In this document: piece by piece, positions 1 to 8,078 of the stretch
Position numbering within the stretch: the first letter of the stretch is position 1
How the letters are laid out: each line of letters opens with the position of its first letter
Origin: Pseudomonadota bacterium
GTDB taxonomy: Bacteria > Pseudomonadota > Gammaproteobacteria > Pseudomonadales > Halieaceae
Assembly (NCBI GenBank): GCA_030591305.1
Contig: JAUVBI010000078.1
Span: forward strand, 1-11,997
Reading direction: 5' to 3'
DNA length: 11,997 nucleotides
Notes under the pieces: generated by a model
Databases searched by the model: none
Told to the model about the DNA's origin: nothing
Seen by the model: only the letters and a program-made list of their open reading frames with translations
Position numbers and translations under genes: made by a program

Positions 1-478
1 GATAGGTTCCCTCCTGGTCTATGGGGTTCTGTGTGGCCAGAACCATAAACAGCGCCGGCAGTGGGTAGGTTTTACCTGCGATGGTTACCTGGCGTTCTTC
101 CATGGCCTCCAGCAGGGCAGACTGGACTTTGGCGGGTGCGCGGTTAATTTCATCGGCCAGTACCAGTTCGTTAAATAGAGGCCCCTCTTGAAATACCAGC
201 TCGTGAACACCGTTGTTGTCCTGGTATATCTCGTTGCCGGTGACATCGGAGGGCAGCAGGTCCGGGGTGAACTGGATACGGCCCAAATTGGCCTGCAGCA
301 CCCTTGACAGGGTTTTGATAGAGCGGGTTTTGGCGGTGCCGGGCAGGCCTTCCAGCAGTACGTGGCCATTGCACAGCAGGGCCAGGGTGAGTGTTCTGAC
401 CACCTCGGCCTGACCGATCACGGACTCGGCCATCTGGCGCATCATGGACTCAATGGCGTTACGGTGTTCCTCGATCAA
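1..478 (-). CDS. MoxR-family AAA+ ATPase (N-terminal 159 residues, cut by window edge)
   Basis: MoxR ATPases are cytoplasmic AAA+ chaperone-like proteins that usually act with DUF58 and VWA partners; those genes would lie beyond position 1. Seen here: a Walker A loop GLPGTAKT with Lys about 50, a Walker B segment LVLADEIN with Asp-Glu about 109-110, then RAPAKVQSALLEAMEE, and a sensor-1-like LATQNP with Asn about 151. The start is inferred as TTG at 478-476. An AAGGAG sits 7 nt upstream (491-486), and the reading frame continues MoxR-like residues before the first ATG (445-443), which has no comparable site. The gene overlaps the 3' end of the HD-GYP regulator by 20 nt, so translational coupling is likely and the two proteins should be co-expressed. 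The family call is secure; substrate and partners are unknown because the C-terminal half is missing. Confidence 0.93.
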   Translation of the reverse strand, partial: MIEEHRNAIESMMRQMAESVIGQAEVVRTLTLALLCNGHVLLEGLPGTAKTRSIKTLSRVLQANLGRIQFTPDLLPSDVTGNEIYQDNNGVHELVFQEGPLFNELVLADEINRAPAKVQSALLEAMEERQVTIAGKTYPLPALFMVLATQNPIDQEGTY

Positions 479-1493
479 TGTATTGCTCCTTGATAAGCAG
501 TATTATTTCGATATTTTCTATAAACAGGGAAACCAGTTTAGCTTCAAATTGCGTTCCAGCATGTTGCTCAAGATAGGCCAGCGCATCATCCACCGACCAG
601 GCTTTCTTATAGGGCCTGACCGAGGTGAGGGCATCAAACACATCGGCAATGGCCACGATGCGTCCCACCATGGGAATATCGTCGCCAGCCAACTGTTCTG
701 GGTAACCGCTGCCATCCCAGTGCTCATGGTGACTGATGGCGACGGCATTTGCCATCTTAAGGAGTTCCGAGTTGTCATCCCCGATAATGTCCTGGCCCAT
801 TTGCGTGTGGGTTTGCATGATGCGCCACTCTTCGGCGTTAAGCTTCCCGGATTTTTGTAGAATTCTGTCGGGTATGCCTATTTTTCCGATGTCGTGCATG
901 GGTGCCGCGTCCAGTAGCATATCTGCCATGGTTTCATTCATACCCGCGGCAGCGCCCAGCACCCGTGCATAGTGGGACATGCGAATGACGTGCATGCCGG
1001 TGTTGTCGTCCTTGTACTCTGCTGCCCGTCCCAGGCGCTGGATGATTTTCAGCCGGGTGTCGTGGATATCCTGGGTCTGCTCGCGCACCTTTCTGTCCAG
1101 TTCACGATTCTGGTCGTAGAGGGCCAGATGGGTTTTTACCCTAGCCAGCACCACCGGGGGGCTGATTGGCTTGCTGATATAGTCGACAGCACCCAGGGCA
1201 AAGCCCTTTGTTTCATCTATGGCGGTGATTTTTGCGGTGATGAAAATAATCGGGATGTGGCTGGTGGTGGGGTCGCTCTTCAACTGCCTGCAAACTTCAA
1301 AGCCGTCTATACCCGGCATCATGACATCGAGCAGAATCAGGTCGGGCGAGGTGGGGAGCCGGGCAATTTTGAGCCCCTGTTCGCCGTTTATGGCCGCTCG
1401 AACCCTGTAATCATCCTTTAGTATTTCAACCAGGAGGTCGATGTTTTCCGGTGTGTCATCTATCACCAGAATATTGGCTTTGTCGTTACTCAT
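459..1493 (-). CDS. Response regulator with REC and HD-GYP domains (predicted c-di-GMP phosphodiesterase)
   Basis: This 344-residue cytoplasmic protein resembles the RpfG class. A receiver domain (about 7-120) has the acidic pair Asp12-Asp13, the phospho-acceptor Asp56 in LILLDVMMP, Thr86 and Lys108 (SKP). A helical linker (about 125-150) leads to an HD-GYP domain (about 150-320) with Glu159, His168, the HD pair His200-Asp201 in MHDIGKIGIPD, His255-His256, and HHEHWDGSGYP with GYP at 263-265. All signature residues are present, so it should be an active phosphodiesterase hydrolysing c-di-GMP to pGpG or GMP, controlled by phosphorylation; activity is inferred from the family. The ATG has only a weak upstream GGGAA. 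It follows the hybrid kinase by 73 bp on the same strand, which makes that kinase the obvious phosphodonor, and its 3' end overlaps the MoxR start. Confidence 0.95.
   Translation of the reverse strand: MSNDKANILVIDDTPENIDLLVEILKDDYRVRAAINGEQGLKIARLPTSPDLILLDVMMPGIDGFEVCRQLKSDPTTSHIPIIFITAKITAIDETKGFALGAVDYISKPISPPVVLARVKTHLALYDQNRELDRKVREQTQDIHDTRLKIIQRLGRAAEYKDDNTGMHVIRMSHYARVLGAAAGMNETMADMLLDAAPMHDIGKIGIPDRILQKSGKLNAEEWRIMQTHTQMGQDIIGDDNSELLKMANAVAISHHEHWDGSGYPEQLAGDDIPMVGRIVAIADVFDALTSVRPYKKAWSVDDALAYLEQHAGTQFEAKLVSLFIENIEIILLIKEQYIDRGTP
486..491 (-). promoter_or_regulatory. Shine-Dalgarno AAGGAG for the TTG start of MoxR, inside the upstream gene
   Basis: On the minus strand AAGGAG is followed by CAATACA (7 nt) and TTG. 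It lies within the last codons of the HD-GYP regulator (Ile-Lys-Glu-Gln). This decides the MoxR start and indicates coupled translation. Confidence 0.7.
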
Positions 1494-1566
1494 GGGCGTT
1501 CCCGGTGTGGAAAGGGCAGCGATGTCAGTGTCTTGTGATGATTAGTGTCGTGTGTCGGACTGTAGT

Positions 1567-4500
1567 TTAGTTGAGTTTGTGCAGCATGTCGCTTAGCTGT
1601 TGCATAGCCCGTTCGTAGTCGTACTCAACAACTGCCCTCTTGAGCGATTTGAATTCTTTGGAAAATGCCGGGGTGTCTATTGACTCACTATGGCTCTCCA
1701 GAAATTCTTTGGCGGCGGCATCGTACTCTTTCAGCAGGGTGCTCAACTGCTGCAATATTGTGATTTGTTGTTGCCGGTCAGCGGGTGGCACAACCGGGTC
1801 TGGGGCTGGTTCAGGTTGTAATTTATGCCTGGATGCCGAATCGAGGTGAATCCATTTGGCCATTGTTTCAAGCAGCAGCGAGACATTAATGGGTTTGGGT
1901 ATGTGGTCATTCATTCCGCAGGCCAGGGCTTTTGCACGGTCGCCGGCCATGGCATTGGCGGTCAGTGCCAGGATGGGCAAGTCTTTGAAGCGTTTGTTCC
2001 GACGCAGCTGCCGGGTCGTCTCATAGCCATCGAGTACGGGCATTTGGCCGTCCATGAGTACGCCATCGAAGGTCTGAGTCTGCAAAATATCGATGGCCTG
2101 CTGGCCATCATTGGCGATGCTTACATGCAGGCCGTTGGTCTCGAGGATTTTTCGGGCCAACTCCTGATTTAGCGCGTTGTCCTCTACCAGTAGTATAGAG
2201 GCACCTTGCAGTTGTCTTACCGCATCCTTGAATTGATATTTACGCTCACTTTTGCTGCTTGTTGCGATATGCCCTTTAGCAAAATTGGCGGTGAAGGAAA
2301 ATACCGAACCTTTGCCCAGTGTGCTGTTCACCCATATTTTGCCGCCCATCATGCCACTGAGCTCGCGGCAGATCGCCAGACCCAGGCCGGTGCCGCCGTA
2401 GGTTCGGGTGGTGGAGCTGTCTGCCTGGCTGAAAGGCTGGAATAGACGGGCCTGCTGCTCGTCTGTCATGCCGATGCCTGTATCGGCGATATCAAACTGT
2501 AATTTGACCTGATTATTTTCAGTGCGCAATGGGCTGATTTTAATGACGACTTCACCCTGTTCGGTGAACTTGACCGCATTGTTCCCCAGATTTACCAATA
2601 TCTGTCCCAGCCTCAGAGGGTCGCCAATCAGGGCGAGAGGCGTATCCGGCGAAATATCAAAGCGTAACTCCAGGCCGGAGTCTTCCGCCTTGAGGCCGAC
2701 AAGATTTGACAGGTTGTCGAGTACATCCTCCAGCCTGAACTCTATGTGCTCCATGGTTAGTTTGCCCGCTTCGATCTTGGAAAAATCCAGGATGTCATCG
2801 AGGATGCCCAGTAGTACTTCGGCAGAGCGATTGACCTTTTCAATATAGTTTTTCTGTTTGTCATCCAGTTCGGTCTGCAGGGCGAGATAAGACATACCAA
2901 TGATGGCGTTCATCGGTGTGCGTATCTCGTGTGACATATTGGCGAGGAAATCACTTTTGGTTTGGTTGGCGTCCTCGGCGATTTTCTTGGCTTGTTCCAG
3001 TAGTCCCACCGCCTGCTCGCGCTCGGTGACATCGAGCAGGGAGATACGGATCTCCTTCAGATTGGAGCCATCGAATACGGGGAGTGATGAAGCCGATGTG
3101 AAAATTGTAGAGCCGTCCTTGCGTTGTATCTCGACTCGCACGTCCAGGCAGGTCTCGCCCGTGGCGATTCGACTTGCGTTCTCCTGTCTGTCATCACCAC
3201 CGCTTTCCTGGCTTATTGTTTTCCAGTTAATGTTTTCAAACTCCTGTCGGGGGTAGCCGGTGAGTATGGCAAAGGCCAGGTTATGCTTGAGAATACTGCC
3301 GTCGCCCGCTATGGAGACATAGGCGATGGGTGCATTCTCGTACAGATCCCACAGGCGGTTTTCACGGGTTTCAAGCTCCCGGGTGCGCAGCGTCACGCGG
3401 TGCTCCAGGTGTTCGTTAGCCAGGGCGAGCTGCACATTCGCCCGCCGGCTTATGGTGAAAACAAAGGCCGCCAGTGCCAGGCAAAGAGGTACGGTGGCGC
3501 CCATTACACCGAGAATAATATTACGGAAACCCTCGTAGCCCTTCATCGCCTCGGACTTTTCAATTTCGGTGATTACGCCAAAACCCAGCCTGTCATCCCA
3601 AGTCCAGACACCGATGACTGTTCTGCCGCGGTAGCCGCTATATCCTTCAATATCGCTGCCCGAAAGGTGTTCTGATATCGCCCTTGCACTTTTGCTGAGC
3701 CGACGGGTTACCGGGCTAGTGGCCAGATCATTGGCCTCAAGTGTGGGTAGTTTTAGTTCTACATTCAAAATGGAAGATTGGCCGGGCTTCAGGGTGCCAT
3801 CCGCTAACAGATCTTCTTCGAACCGGCTGCTGGAAATCATATAGCCCTGCTCATTGGCGAAGTAGGTTTCTCCACTGTCACCGACTCGGCCGCTGGCAGT
3901 GAGGCGGCCGAACTCTGCAGCGGGGTTCATGCGCAGGGCGAGCAATGCTATGACGTCACCTGCAATCAGGCGAATGGGCGCGAGTATAAACATGGATGCA
4001 TGGAAATTTGTGGTGCCTTGGAAGCCTTCGATTGCCACGTCCGATTTAATACTGGGCACAATCACGATCTCGCCGGCGAAAGCACGGGCCAGTAAGTCGG
4101 CCCTCTTCTCCGCAATCAGGTTGGTCTGGGCGAGATTGCTGTCTCGCATGGACCCGATATTGATGTAGTCCGGTGAGATAATAAAAAACCCAACGTTTTT
4201 CAGGCGTCCGCCATAGTTCAGTACAATTTCCCGAATGCGCCGGAGCTCTCGACTGCGTTCGAGAATTCCTGATGTAGGTTGCTTGCGCAGTAGTCCCGCC
4301 ACTTGAGACTCCATGGCTGGCTCTGTGGCGATTGCCTGTACCTGCGATTCCCACCCGCCCAGCCAGGAGCGAAGGGCGGCATTTATGGTGGCAGAAATAG
4401 CGTTCAGTGATTCGCCCGCCTGGGCGCTGTGTTGTTCTTTGGATTGTCCCAGGGCCGTCATGGCGATGACTGCGATGGTGGCTAGTACCAGAACCAGGCT

Positions 4501-4665
4501 CGTGCCCGCAAGCAGGCGCATGCGCGGAGTTGTTAACAGCCCCCCGGCCCCGGTGCTCCGATTGCGTCTATCCGAGCGGCGCAACAATACGAGGACAACC
4601 GCCAGTAGGATTAGCAGGGAAGTGGCAATGGCTGCGATTGCCGTATTGGGCATCATTAGTTCCAT
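1567..4665 (-). CDS. Membrane hybrid sensor histidine kinase (dCache-like sensor, PAS, HisKA, HATPase, REC)
   Basis: This is a 1032-residue inner-membrane kinase. Hydrophobic segments lie at about 7-28, 50-71 and 381-404, with a basic loop RRSDRRNR between the first two. Residues about 72-378 form a periplasmic dCache-like sensor ([18 protein letters not shown], then [12 protein letters not shown] and [11 protein letters not shown]). A PAS domain follows (about 437-550). HisKA has the phospho-acceptor His579 in [16 protein letters not shown]. The ATPase domain has an N-box Asn695, DTGIG 728-732 and GGTGLGL 757-763. The receiver (about 822-938) has Asp829, the acceptor Asp872 and Lys924. The C-terminal tail (about 960-1032) is helical and resembles an Hpt bundle without an HxLKG histidine, so a separate Hpt protein or direct transfer to the next gene is likely. 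The start is uncertain: ATG at 4665 is the most upstream option (in-frame TGA just before), but ATG 4656 or 4653 also fits, with a nearby GGA. Confidence 0.94.
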   Translation of the reverse strand: MELMMPNTAIAAIATSLLILLAVVLVLLRRSDRRNRSTGAGGLLTTPRMRLLAGTSLVLVLATIAVIAMTALGQSKEQHSAQAGESLNAISATINAALRSWLGGWESQVQAIATEPAMESQVAGLLRKQPTSGILERSRELRRIREIVLNYGGRLKNVGFFIISPDYINIGSMRDSNLAQTNLIAEKRADLLARAFAGEIVIVPSIKSDVAIEGFQGTTNFHASMFILAPIRLIAGDVIALLALRMNPAAEFGRLTASGRVGDSGETYFANEQGYMISSSRFEEDLLADGTLKPGQSSILNVELKLPTLEANDLATSPVTRRLSKSARAISEHLSGSDIEGYSGYRGRTVIGVWTWDDRLGFGVITEIEKSEAMKGYEGFRNIILGVMGATVPLCLALAAFVFTISRRANVQLALANEHLEHRVTLRTRELETRENRLWDLYENAPIAYVSIAGDGSILKHNLAFAILTGYPRQEFENINWKTISQESGGDDRQENASRIATGETCLDVRVEIQRKDGSTIFTSASSLPVFDGSNLKEIRISLLDVTEREQAVGLLEQAKKIAEDANQTKSDFLANMSHEIRTPMNAIIGMSYLALQTELDDKQKNYIEKVNRSAEVLLGILDDILDFSKIEAGKLTMEHIEFRLEDVLDNLSNLVGLKAEDSGLELRFDISPDTPLALIGDPLRLGQILVNLGNNAVKFTEQGEVVIKISPLRTENNQVKLQFDIADTGIGMTDEQQARLFQPFSQADSSTTRTYGGTGLGLAICRELSGMMGGKIWVNSTLGKGSVFSFTANFAKGHIATSSKSERKYQFKDAVRQLQGASILLVEDNALNQELARKILETNGLHVSIANDGQQAIDILQTQTFDGVLMDGQMPVLDGYETTRQLRRNKRFKDLPILALTANAMAGDRAKALACGMNDHIPKPINVSLLLETMAKWIHLDSASRHKLQPEPAPDPVVPPADRQQQITILQQLSTLLKEYDAAAKEFLESHSESIDTPAFSKEFKSLKRAVVEYDYERAMQQLSDMLHKLN

Positions 4666-4705
4666 GTCGGTGCAGAATCAACTTACTATTATTACTCCTG
4701 TAGAT

Positions 4706-4714
4706 ATTGTAGCA
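4706..4714 (-). promoter_or_regulatory. Possible extended -10 promoter for the kinase operon
   Basis: The minus strand reads TGC followed by TACAAT, an extended -10 form. It would start transcription near 4699, leaving a leader of about 34 nt before ATG 4665. A TTGACG lies further upstream, but the 21-nt spacer is too long for a normal -35. It sits in the 118-bp divergent gap between kinase and amidase. This is motif reading only. Confidence 0.33.
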
Positions 4715-4783
4715 GCCATGGCTTGCCTTGTTCGTCAACAGTGGATTAAATGGTGCCGGGATATAATAGGGAGCATTAAATCG

Positions 4784-6241
4784 ATGAATTTACTCTACCG
4801 CAGTGCTTTTGCCATTGCCGAAGATATCAAAGCAAAGAAGATTACCGCACGGGGGGCTCTGGAGTTTTTTTTGGACCGCGTGGCTCGTTATAATCCTGAG
4901 CTGAATGCGGTCATTGCCCTCGATGAGCGGCGCGCCAGAGAGCGGGCTGATGAGGCCGATGCGGCCATCGCCAGGGGCGAGGACTGGGGGCCATTACACG
5001 GTGTGCCCATTACAATAAAGGATGCACTGGCGACAGAGGGGCTGGTGACTGTGGGTGGTATCCCCCAGTGTCGGGACAATGTGCCGAAGAAGAGTGCACT
5101 GGCGGTGCAGAGCTATGTCGACGCCGGGGCCAATATTTTCGGCAAAACCAATGTGCCTTTTATGAGCTCCGACCTGCAAACGTTTAATGAGATTTATGGC
5201 ACCACCAATAACCCCTGGAATACCGACCGAACCTGTGGTGGTTCGTCTGGAGGTGCTGCCTCTGCATTGGCGGCGGGGCTGACACCGCTGGAACTGGGCA
5301 GCGATGTAGGTGGTTCTATTCGCACGCCCTGCCATTTCAATGGCGTATTTGGGCACAAGCCGAGTTTTGGTATTGTGCCTCAGCGCGGACACTTGCCGCC
5401 GGGGGAGGGGGTCCTCACTGAAGGCGACCTGTCCGTTGTGGGCCCGCTGGGAACTTGTGTCGACGATTTGGAACGGGCACTGGATATAGTTGCTGCACCT
5501 ATGCCTGAAGATGCACCGGCCTGGAAACTGGAACTCCCCGCCGCCTCTTTCGTCTCTGCATCGGAGCTGCGCGTTGCAGTTTGGTCCGATGATGCATTCT
5601 GTCCGGTGGACAAAGACATTGCCCGGCATATTGAAGAGGCTGCCGGTGCTCTGGCCAATATTGGCGCCACTGTGGACTACAACGCTCGCCCTGATTTCGA
5701 CCCGATAGAGAACCAGATAAACTATGGGCTGTTGCTGATGGCCGCTATGGGTGGCGGCATGCCCCAGGAAGTCTTTGATGCCGCCAGTGCTATGGTGGCC
5801 GCTGCCGACCCCGACGATATGAGCCAGCCCCTGTTACAGATGCGCGGTATTGCACTCAGTCATCGGGAGTGGCAACACCAGCATGAGACACGTCTGAAAA
5901 TCCGTGCGGCCTGGACGCATTTCTTCCAGGACTTTGACGTGCTGCTCTGCCCCTGCGCGATGGTGCCAGCCTTTCCCCACGACCACAGTCCGGATATGCA
6001 TGCCCGGGTGCTCGAGGTGAACGGCGAACAGCGACCCTATATGGATGTTCTCAGCTGGGCGGGGCTTACCTTGAATGCCTATCTTCCGGTTACGGTTGTA
6101 CCGGTTGGTTTGAGTGCTGGTGGCCTGCCAATTGGGGTGCAGATTGTGGCGCCGTTTTTGGGGGACCGGACTTCGCTGGCGGTTGGGCGGTTGCTGGAGG
6201 AACACCATCGGGGGTTTGTTGCGCCTGCGGGGTATGAGTAA
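4784..6241 (+). CDS. Amidase-signature family hydrolase
   Basis: This 485-residue cytoplasmic enzyme belongs to the amidase signature family, which hydrolyses amide bonds with a Ser-cisSer-Lys triad; the substrate cannot be told from sequence. Catalytic residues are visible: Lys79 in GVPITIKDALA, cis-Ser154 in CGGSSGGAASALAAG, and nucleophile Ser178 in GSDVGGSIRTP. The spacings (99 and 24 residues) match those known for FAAH. The length is normal and the C-terminal end (PVTVVPVGLS, LPIGVQIVAP) is typical. The ATG start at 4784 is supported by AGGGAG at 4768-4773. The frame stays open upstream to 4313, but that part is antisense to the kinase gene and looks unlike an amidase. The gene is divergent from the kinase operon and appears monocistronic, ending at the structured intergenic element. 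Confidence 0.93.
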   Translation: MNLLYRSAFAIAEDIKAKKITARGALEFFLDRVARYNPELNAVIALDERRARERADEADAAIARGEDWGPLHGVPITIKDALATEGLVTVGGIPQCRDNVPKKSALAVQSYVDAGANIFGKTNVPFMSSDLQTFNEIYGTTNNPWNTDRTCGGSSGGAASALAAGLTPLELGSDVGGSIRTPCHFNGVFGHKPSFGIVPQRGHLPPGEGVLTEGDLSVVGPLGTCVDDLERALDIVAAPMPEDAPAWKLELPAASFVSASELRVAVWSDDAFCPVDKDIARHIEEAAGALANIGATVDYNARPDFDPIENQINYGLLLMAAMGGGMPQEVFDAASAMVAAADPDDMSQPLLQMRGIALSHREWQHQHETRLKIRAAWTHFFQDFDVLLCPCAMVPAFPHDHSPDMHARVLEVNGEQRPYMDVLSWAGLTLNAYLPVTVVPVGLSAGGLPIGVQIVAPFLGDRTSLAVGRLLEEHHRGFVAPAGYE

Positions 6242-6248
6242 ATTACAG

Positions 6249-6274
6249 TTTGGGTTTGGGTTTGGGTGAAGGGG
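6249..6274 (+). repeat. Three TTTGGG hexamers forming a G-quadruplex motif
   Basis: Three perfect tandem TTTGGG units (6249-6266) start 7 nt after the amidase stop codon. With the GGGG at 6271-6274 they give four G-runs (6252-6254, 6258-6260, 6264-6266, 6271-6274) separated by loops of 3, 3 and 4 nt. This satisfies the classical G3+N1-7 rule on the coding strand, so it could form in the amidase mRNA 3' end. The hexamer array may also vary in copy number. Confidence 0.8.
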
Positions 6275-6282
6275 AGGTAGCC

Positions 6283-6396
6283 GCAAAGAGGTTTTCTATA
6301 GCCTTTGCTGGACCCGCCGTGAACCCATCCATGGGGGCTCGTATCGCGCGTCCATGCGCTCCACGGTCCTGCAAAGGCTATAGAAAACCTATTTGC
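6283..6396. repeat. Long inverted repeat with inner hairpins (REP/MITE-like non-coding element)
   Basis: The arms 6283-6308 and 6371-6396 are reverse complements at 25 of 26 positions, with a perfect 20-bp core at 6289-6308 and 6371-6390. After one mismatch the pairing resumes (GGACC 6310-6314 with GGTCC 6365-6369). The 62-nt centre holds two small hairpins: CCCA/TGGG (6324-6327 with 6332-6335) and GCG/CGC (6348-6350 with 6357-6359). Both loops contain TCCA, within a shared TCCATG motif at 6328-6333 and 6351-6356. The element lies between the convergent amidase and FAH-family genes and has no coding capacity or T-tract. It could act as a bidirectional transcript end or mRNA stabiliser, or be a dispersed palindromic repeat. 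From memory, CATGGATG-loop hairpins of this kind recur between genes in gammaproteobacteria; I could not check this. Confidence 0.8.
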
Positions 6397-6405
6397 TTCT
6401 ATCGT

Positions 6406-6429
6406 GTTAACCCGTTAACCCGTTAACCC
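6406..6429. repeat. Three perfect GTTAACCC tandem repeats
   Basis: Units at 6406-6413, 6414-6421 and 6422-6429 are identical, and each contains the palindrome GTTAAC. They flank the inverted repeat on the side opposite the TTTGGG array. Their AACCC parts are complementary to the GGGTT parts of that array. They lie 15 bp from the stop of the FAH-family gene. Confidence 0.9.
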
Positions 6430-6444
6430 AGGTACCGCTCTAAT

Positions 6445-7056
6445 TTACTCTGCGATCCACGCAGCGGTAACTAGTTTCTCAGACCCGGCTAGAACTGTTC
6501 CTTCGAAGCACTCTCCGGCATTTACAATTCCAACACCCTTGGGGGTACCGGTCATGATGATGTCGCCATCTTGCAGGGTGGTGAATTTCGATAATTCGCG
6601 CAGTATGGTTTCGGGTTTGTACATCATCAGCTCAACGCCGCCTTCCTGGCGCAGCTCGCCATCCACCATGAGTTGTAGGGACAGTTTACTCATCTCCTGG
6701 GGAAGGGGGACAAATTCACTAAACACGGCGGCGCCGTCGAAGGCTTTGGCCCGCTCCCAGGGCAGCCCTTTTTCTTTTAGCTTTGATTGCAGGATGCGCT
6801 TGGTCAGGTCCAGGCCGAAACCCACAGCTGCTAACTTTCCTGCTTCTACGACGAAGGCCAGTTCGCCTTCATAGTGCAGGGGCTCATCCAGAGTTGCGTA
6901 GAGGGTGTTGCTTATGGCCGAGTTGGGTTTGTTGAATACCACCATGGCATCGGGAATTTCATTGCCCAGCTCCTCTATGTGGGCGGCGTAATTGCGGCCA
7001 ATACAGACAAGCTTTGAGGGGGTGATGTTTTTTCCTTTGCAGGTGACTGTTGGCAT
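6445..7056 (-). CDS. Fumarylacetoacetate hydrolase (FAH) family protein, YcgM/FAHD1-like
   Basis: This 203-residue cytoplasmic metalloenzyme is of the small FAH-fold type. Relatives cleave or decarboxylate beta-keto acids such as acylpyruvates and oxaloacetate using a divalent metal. Seen here: CIGRNYAAHIEEL with His26, the metal-ligand pair Glu63 and Glu65 in HYEGELAFVV, the third ligand Asp83 in GLDLTKR, Lys104 in GLPWERAKAFDGA, and the glycine loop TGTPKGVG (169-176). The segment between the Glu pair and the Asp is shorter than in FAHD1 (as I recall it), while all ligands are kept. The start ATG has GAGGAA 4 nt upstream (7061-7066). It converges on the amidase and is divergent from the EamA exporter. 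No pathway genes surround it, so the physiological substrate is open. Confidence 0.92.
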   Translation of the reverse strand: MPTVTCKGKNITPSKLVCIGRNYAAHIEELGNEIPDAMVVFNKPNSAISNTLYATLDEPLHYEGELAFVVEAGKLAAVGFGLDLTKRILQSKLKEKGLPWERAKAFDGAAVFSEFVPLPQEMSKLSLQLMVDGELRQEGGVELMMYKPETILRELSKFTTLQDGDIIMTGTPKGVGIVNAGECFEGTVLAGSEKLVTAAWIAE

Positions 7057-7176
7057 GTGATTCCTCGGGCGTGTTATTTTTTAGTATGATAGTGTTTTCT
7101 GTGGAGGTGCACCATTGCTGTTGGAAATAATGCTTTTTGAGAGTGACATCTGCCGCGCCGATGGGGACGTGCTCAG

Positions 7177-8052
7177 GTGAAACCACAGCACATTGTTTTG
7201 GCCGTTCTGGGTATGGCGATCTGGGGTTTCAATTTCGTTGCCATCTCCGTGGGGCTCAAGGAATTGCCGCCGCTGTTGTTTACCAGTATTCGCTTTGCCG
7301 TGACCGCGTTTCCTTTCATCTTGTTTGTTCGTAAGCCCGCTATTAGCTGGTGGCAAATCTTCACTATTGGTTTAACCCTGCTAACACTTCAGTTCGCCTT
7401 TCTGTTCAAAGGCATGCAAATGGGGGTGGGTGGTGGTGTGGCATCCACGGTCATTCAATGCCAGGCTTTTTTCACGCTGTTTATTGGCGCTTATATTCTT
7501 CACGAAAAACCTGCCATGCGAGAAATTTCTGGACTGCTTGTTGCCGTTGTCGGGATTGCCCTGATTGCTTTGACCATGAGCGATGCCAGTGTGGCAGGCA
7601 TGCTGGTTATCATACTGGCTTCCTTTTTCTGGGCGACGGGAAATATACTGCTCAAGCGCGTTGGCAATGTTGATATGTTGGCACTTATTGTCTATGCCAG
7701 TCTCTTTCCCCCTGTGCCGCTGTTCATTTTGTCCTGGTTCTTTGAGGGGCCAGAGCAGATTTCCACCGCTATACAGGGCGTTTCTTCGGCCAGCTTTGTG
7801 GCTTTGGCCTATATTGTTCTGGCGTCGACCCTGGCAGGCTACACCATCTGGGGTTTCCTGATTAAAACCTATGAGGCGAAACAAGTGGCCCCCTTTGGGC
7901 TGCTGGTTCCCATTTTTGGTGTTTTTTCGGGCTGGTTGTTTATGGGCGAGGAGTTTGGTACGCAACGCCTTTTGGGTGCGGGACTTGTGTTTGCAGGCTT
8001 GGTTGTAATTAATTGGCGAACTTTACTGCCCTATGTGCGGCGGTTAAGTTGA
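7177..8052 (+). CDS. eamA: EamA-type drug/metabolite transporter (amino-acid metabolite exporter-like)
   Basis: This is a 291-residue inner-membrane protein of about ten hydrophobic helices in two EamA repeats (about 5-133 and 142-281). Features resembling E. coli EamA, an O-acetylserine/cysteine exporter, run throughout: AIWGFNFVAISVGLKELPPLLFTS-type N-terminus, LQFAFLFKGMQMG, QCQAFFTLFIGAYILHE, SFFWATGNILLKR, TIWGFLIKTYEAKQVAPFG and LVPIFG. Only the relation to EamA is known; the actual substrate is inferred. The start is GTG at 7177-7179, with GGGGAC 8 nt upstream; no in-frame ATG lies at the N-terminus. It runs 26 bp ahead of a short-chain dehydrogenase stump, suggesting the two were once an operon. 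It is divergent from the FAH-family gene. Confidence 0.9.
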   Translation: MKPQHIVLAVLGMAIWGFNFVAISVGLKELPPLLFTSIRFAVTAFPFILFVRKPAISWWQIFTIGLTLLTLQFAFLFKGMQMGVGGGVASTVIQCQAFFTLFIGAYILHEKPAMREISGLLVAVVGIALIALTMSDASVAGMLVIILASFFWATGNILLKRVGNVDMLALIVYASLFPPVPLFILSWFFEGPEQISTAIQGVSSASFVALAYIVLASTLAGYTIWGFLIKTYEAKQVAPFGLLVPIFGVFSGWLFMGEEFGTQRLLGAGLVFAGLVVINWRTLLPYVRRLS

Positions 8053-8078
8053 ATGAAAACGGTAAGAGAAATGATGTT

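Noticed and set aside
972..1421. 149-codon plus-strand open frame
   Set aside because: Antisense to the highly conserved REC-HD-GYP gene; no recognisable protein.
3124..3675. 183-codon plus-strand open frame
   Set aside because: Antisense shadow of the PAS and transmembrane region of the histidine kinase.
4762..4767. Perfect TATAAT just before the amidase start
   Set aside because: No acceptable -35 lies at 16-18 nt. Transcription from it would begin near 4774 and exclude the AGGGAG ribosome site. Probably chance in an AT-rich gap.
4313..4783. In-frame extension of the amidase reading frame upstream of 4784
   Set aside because: Most of it is antisense to the start of the kinase gene. The translation resembles no amidase N-terminus, and a good ribosome site supports ATG 4784.
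4994..5629. 211-codon minus-strand open frame
   Set aside because: Antisense to the amidase catalytic region, whose motifs are unambiguous on the plus strand.
7106..7113. GGTGCACC palindrome midway between the FAH-family and EamA genes
   Set aside because: Perfect but only 8 bp, with no second copy or clear promoter nearby; too little to call an operator.
7381..7965. 194-codon minus-strand open frame
   Set aside because: Antisense to the EamA transporter; a polar, low-complexity translation that looks like a shadow frame.
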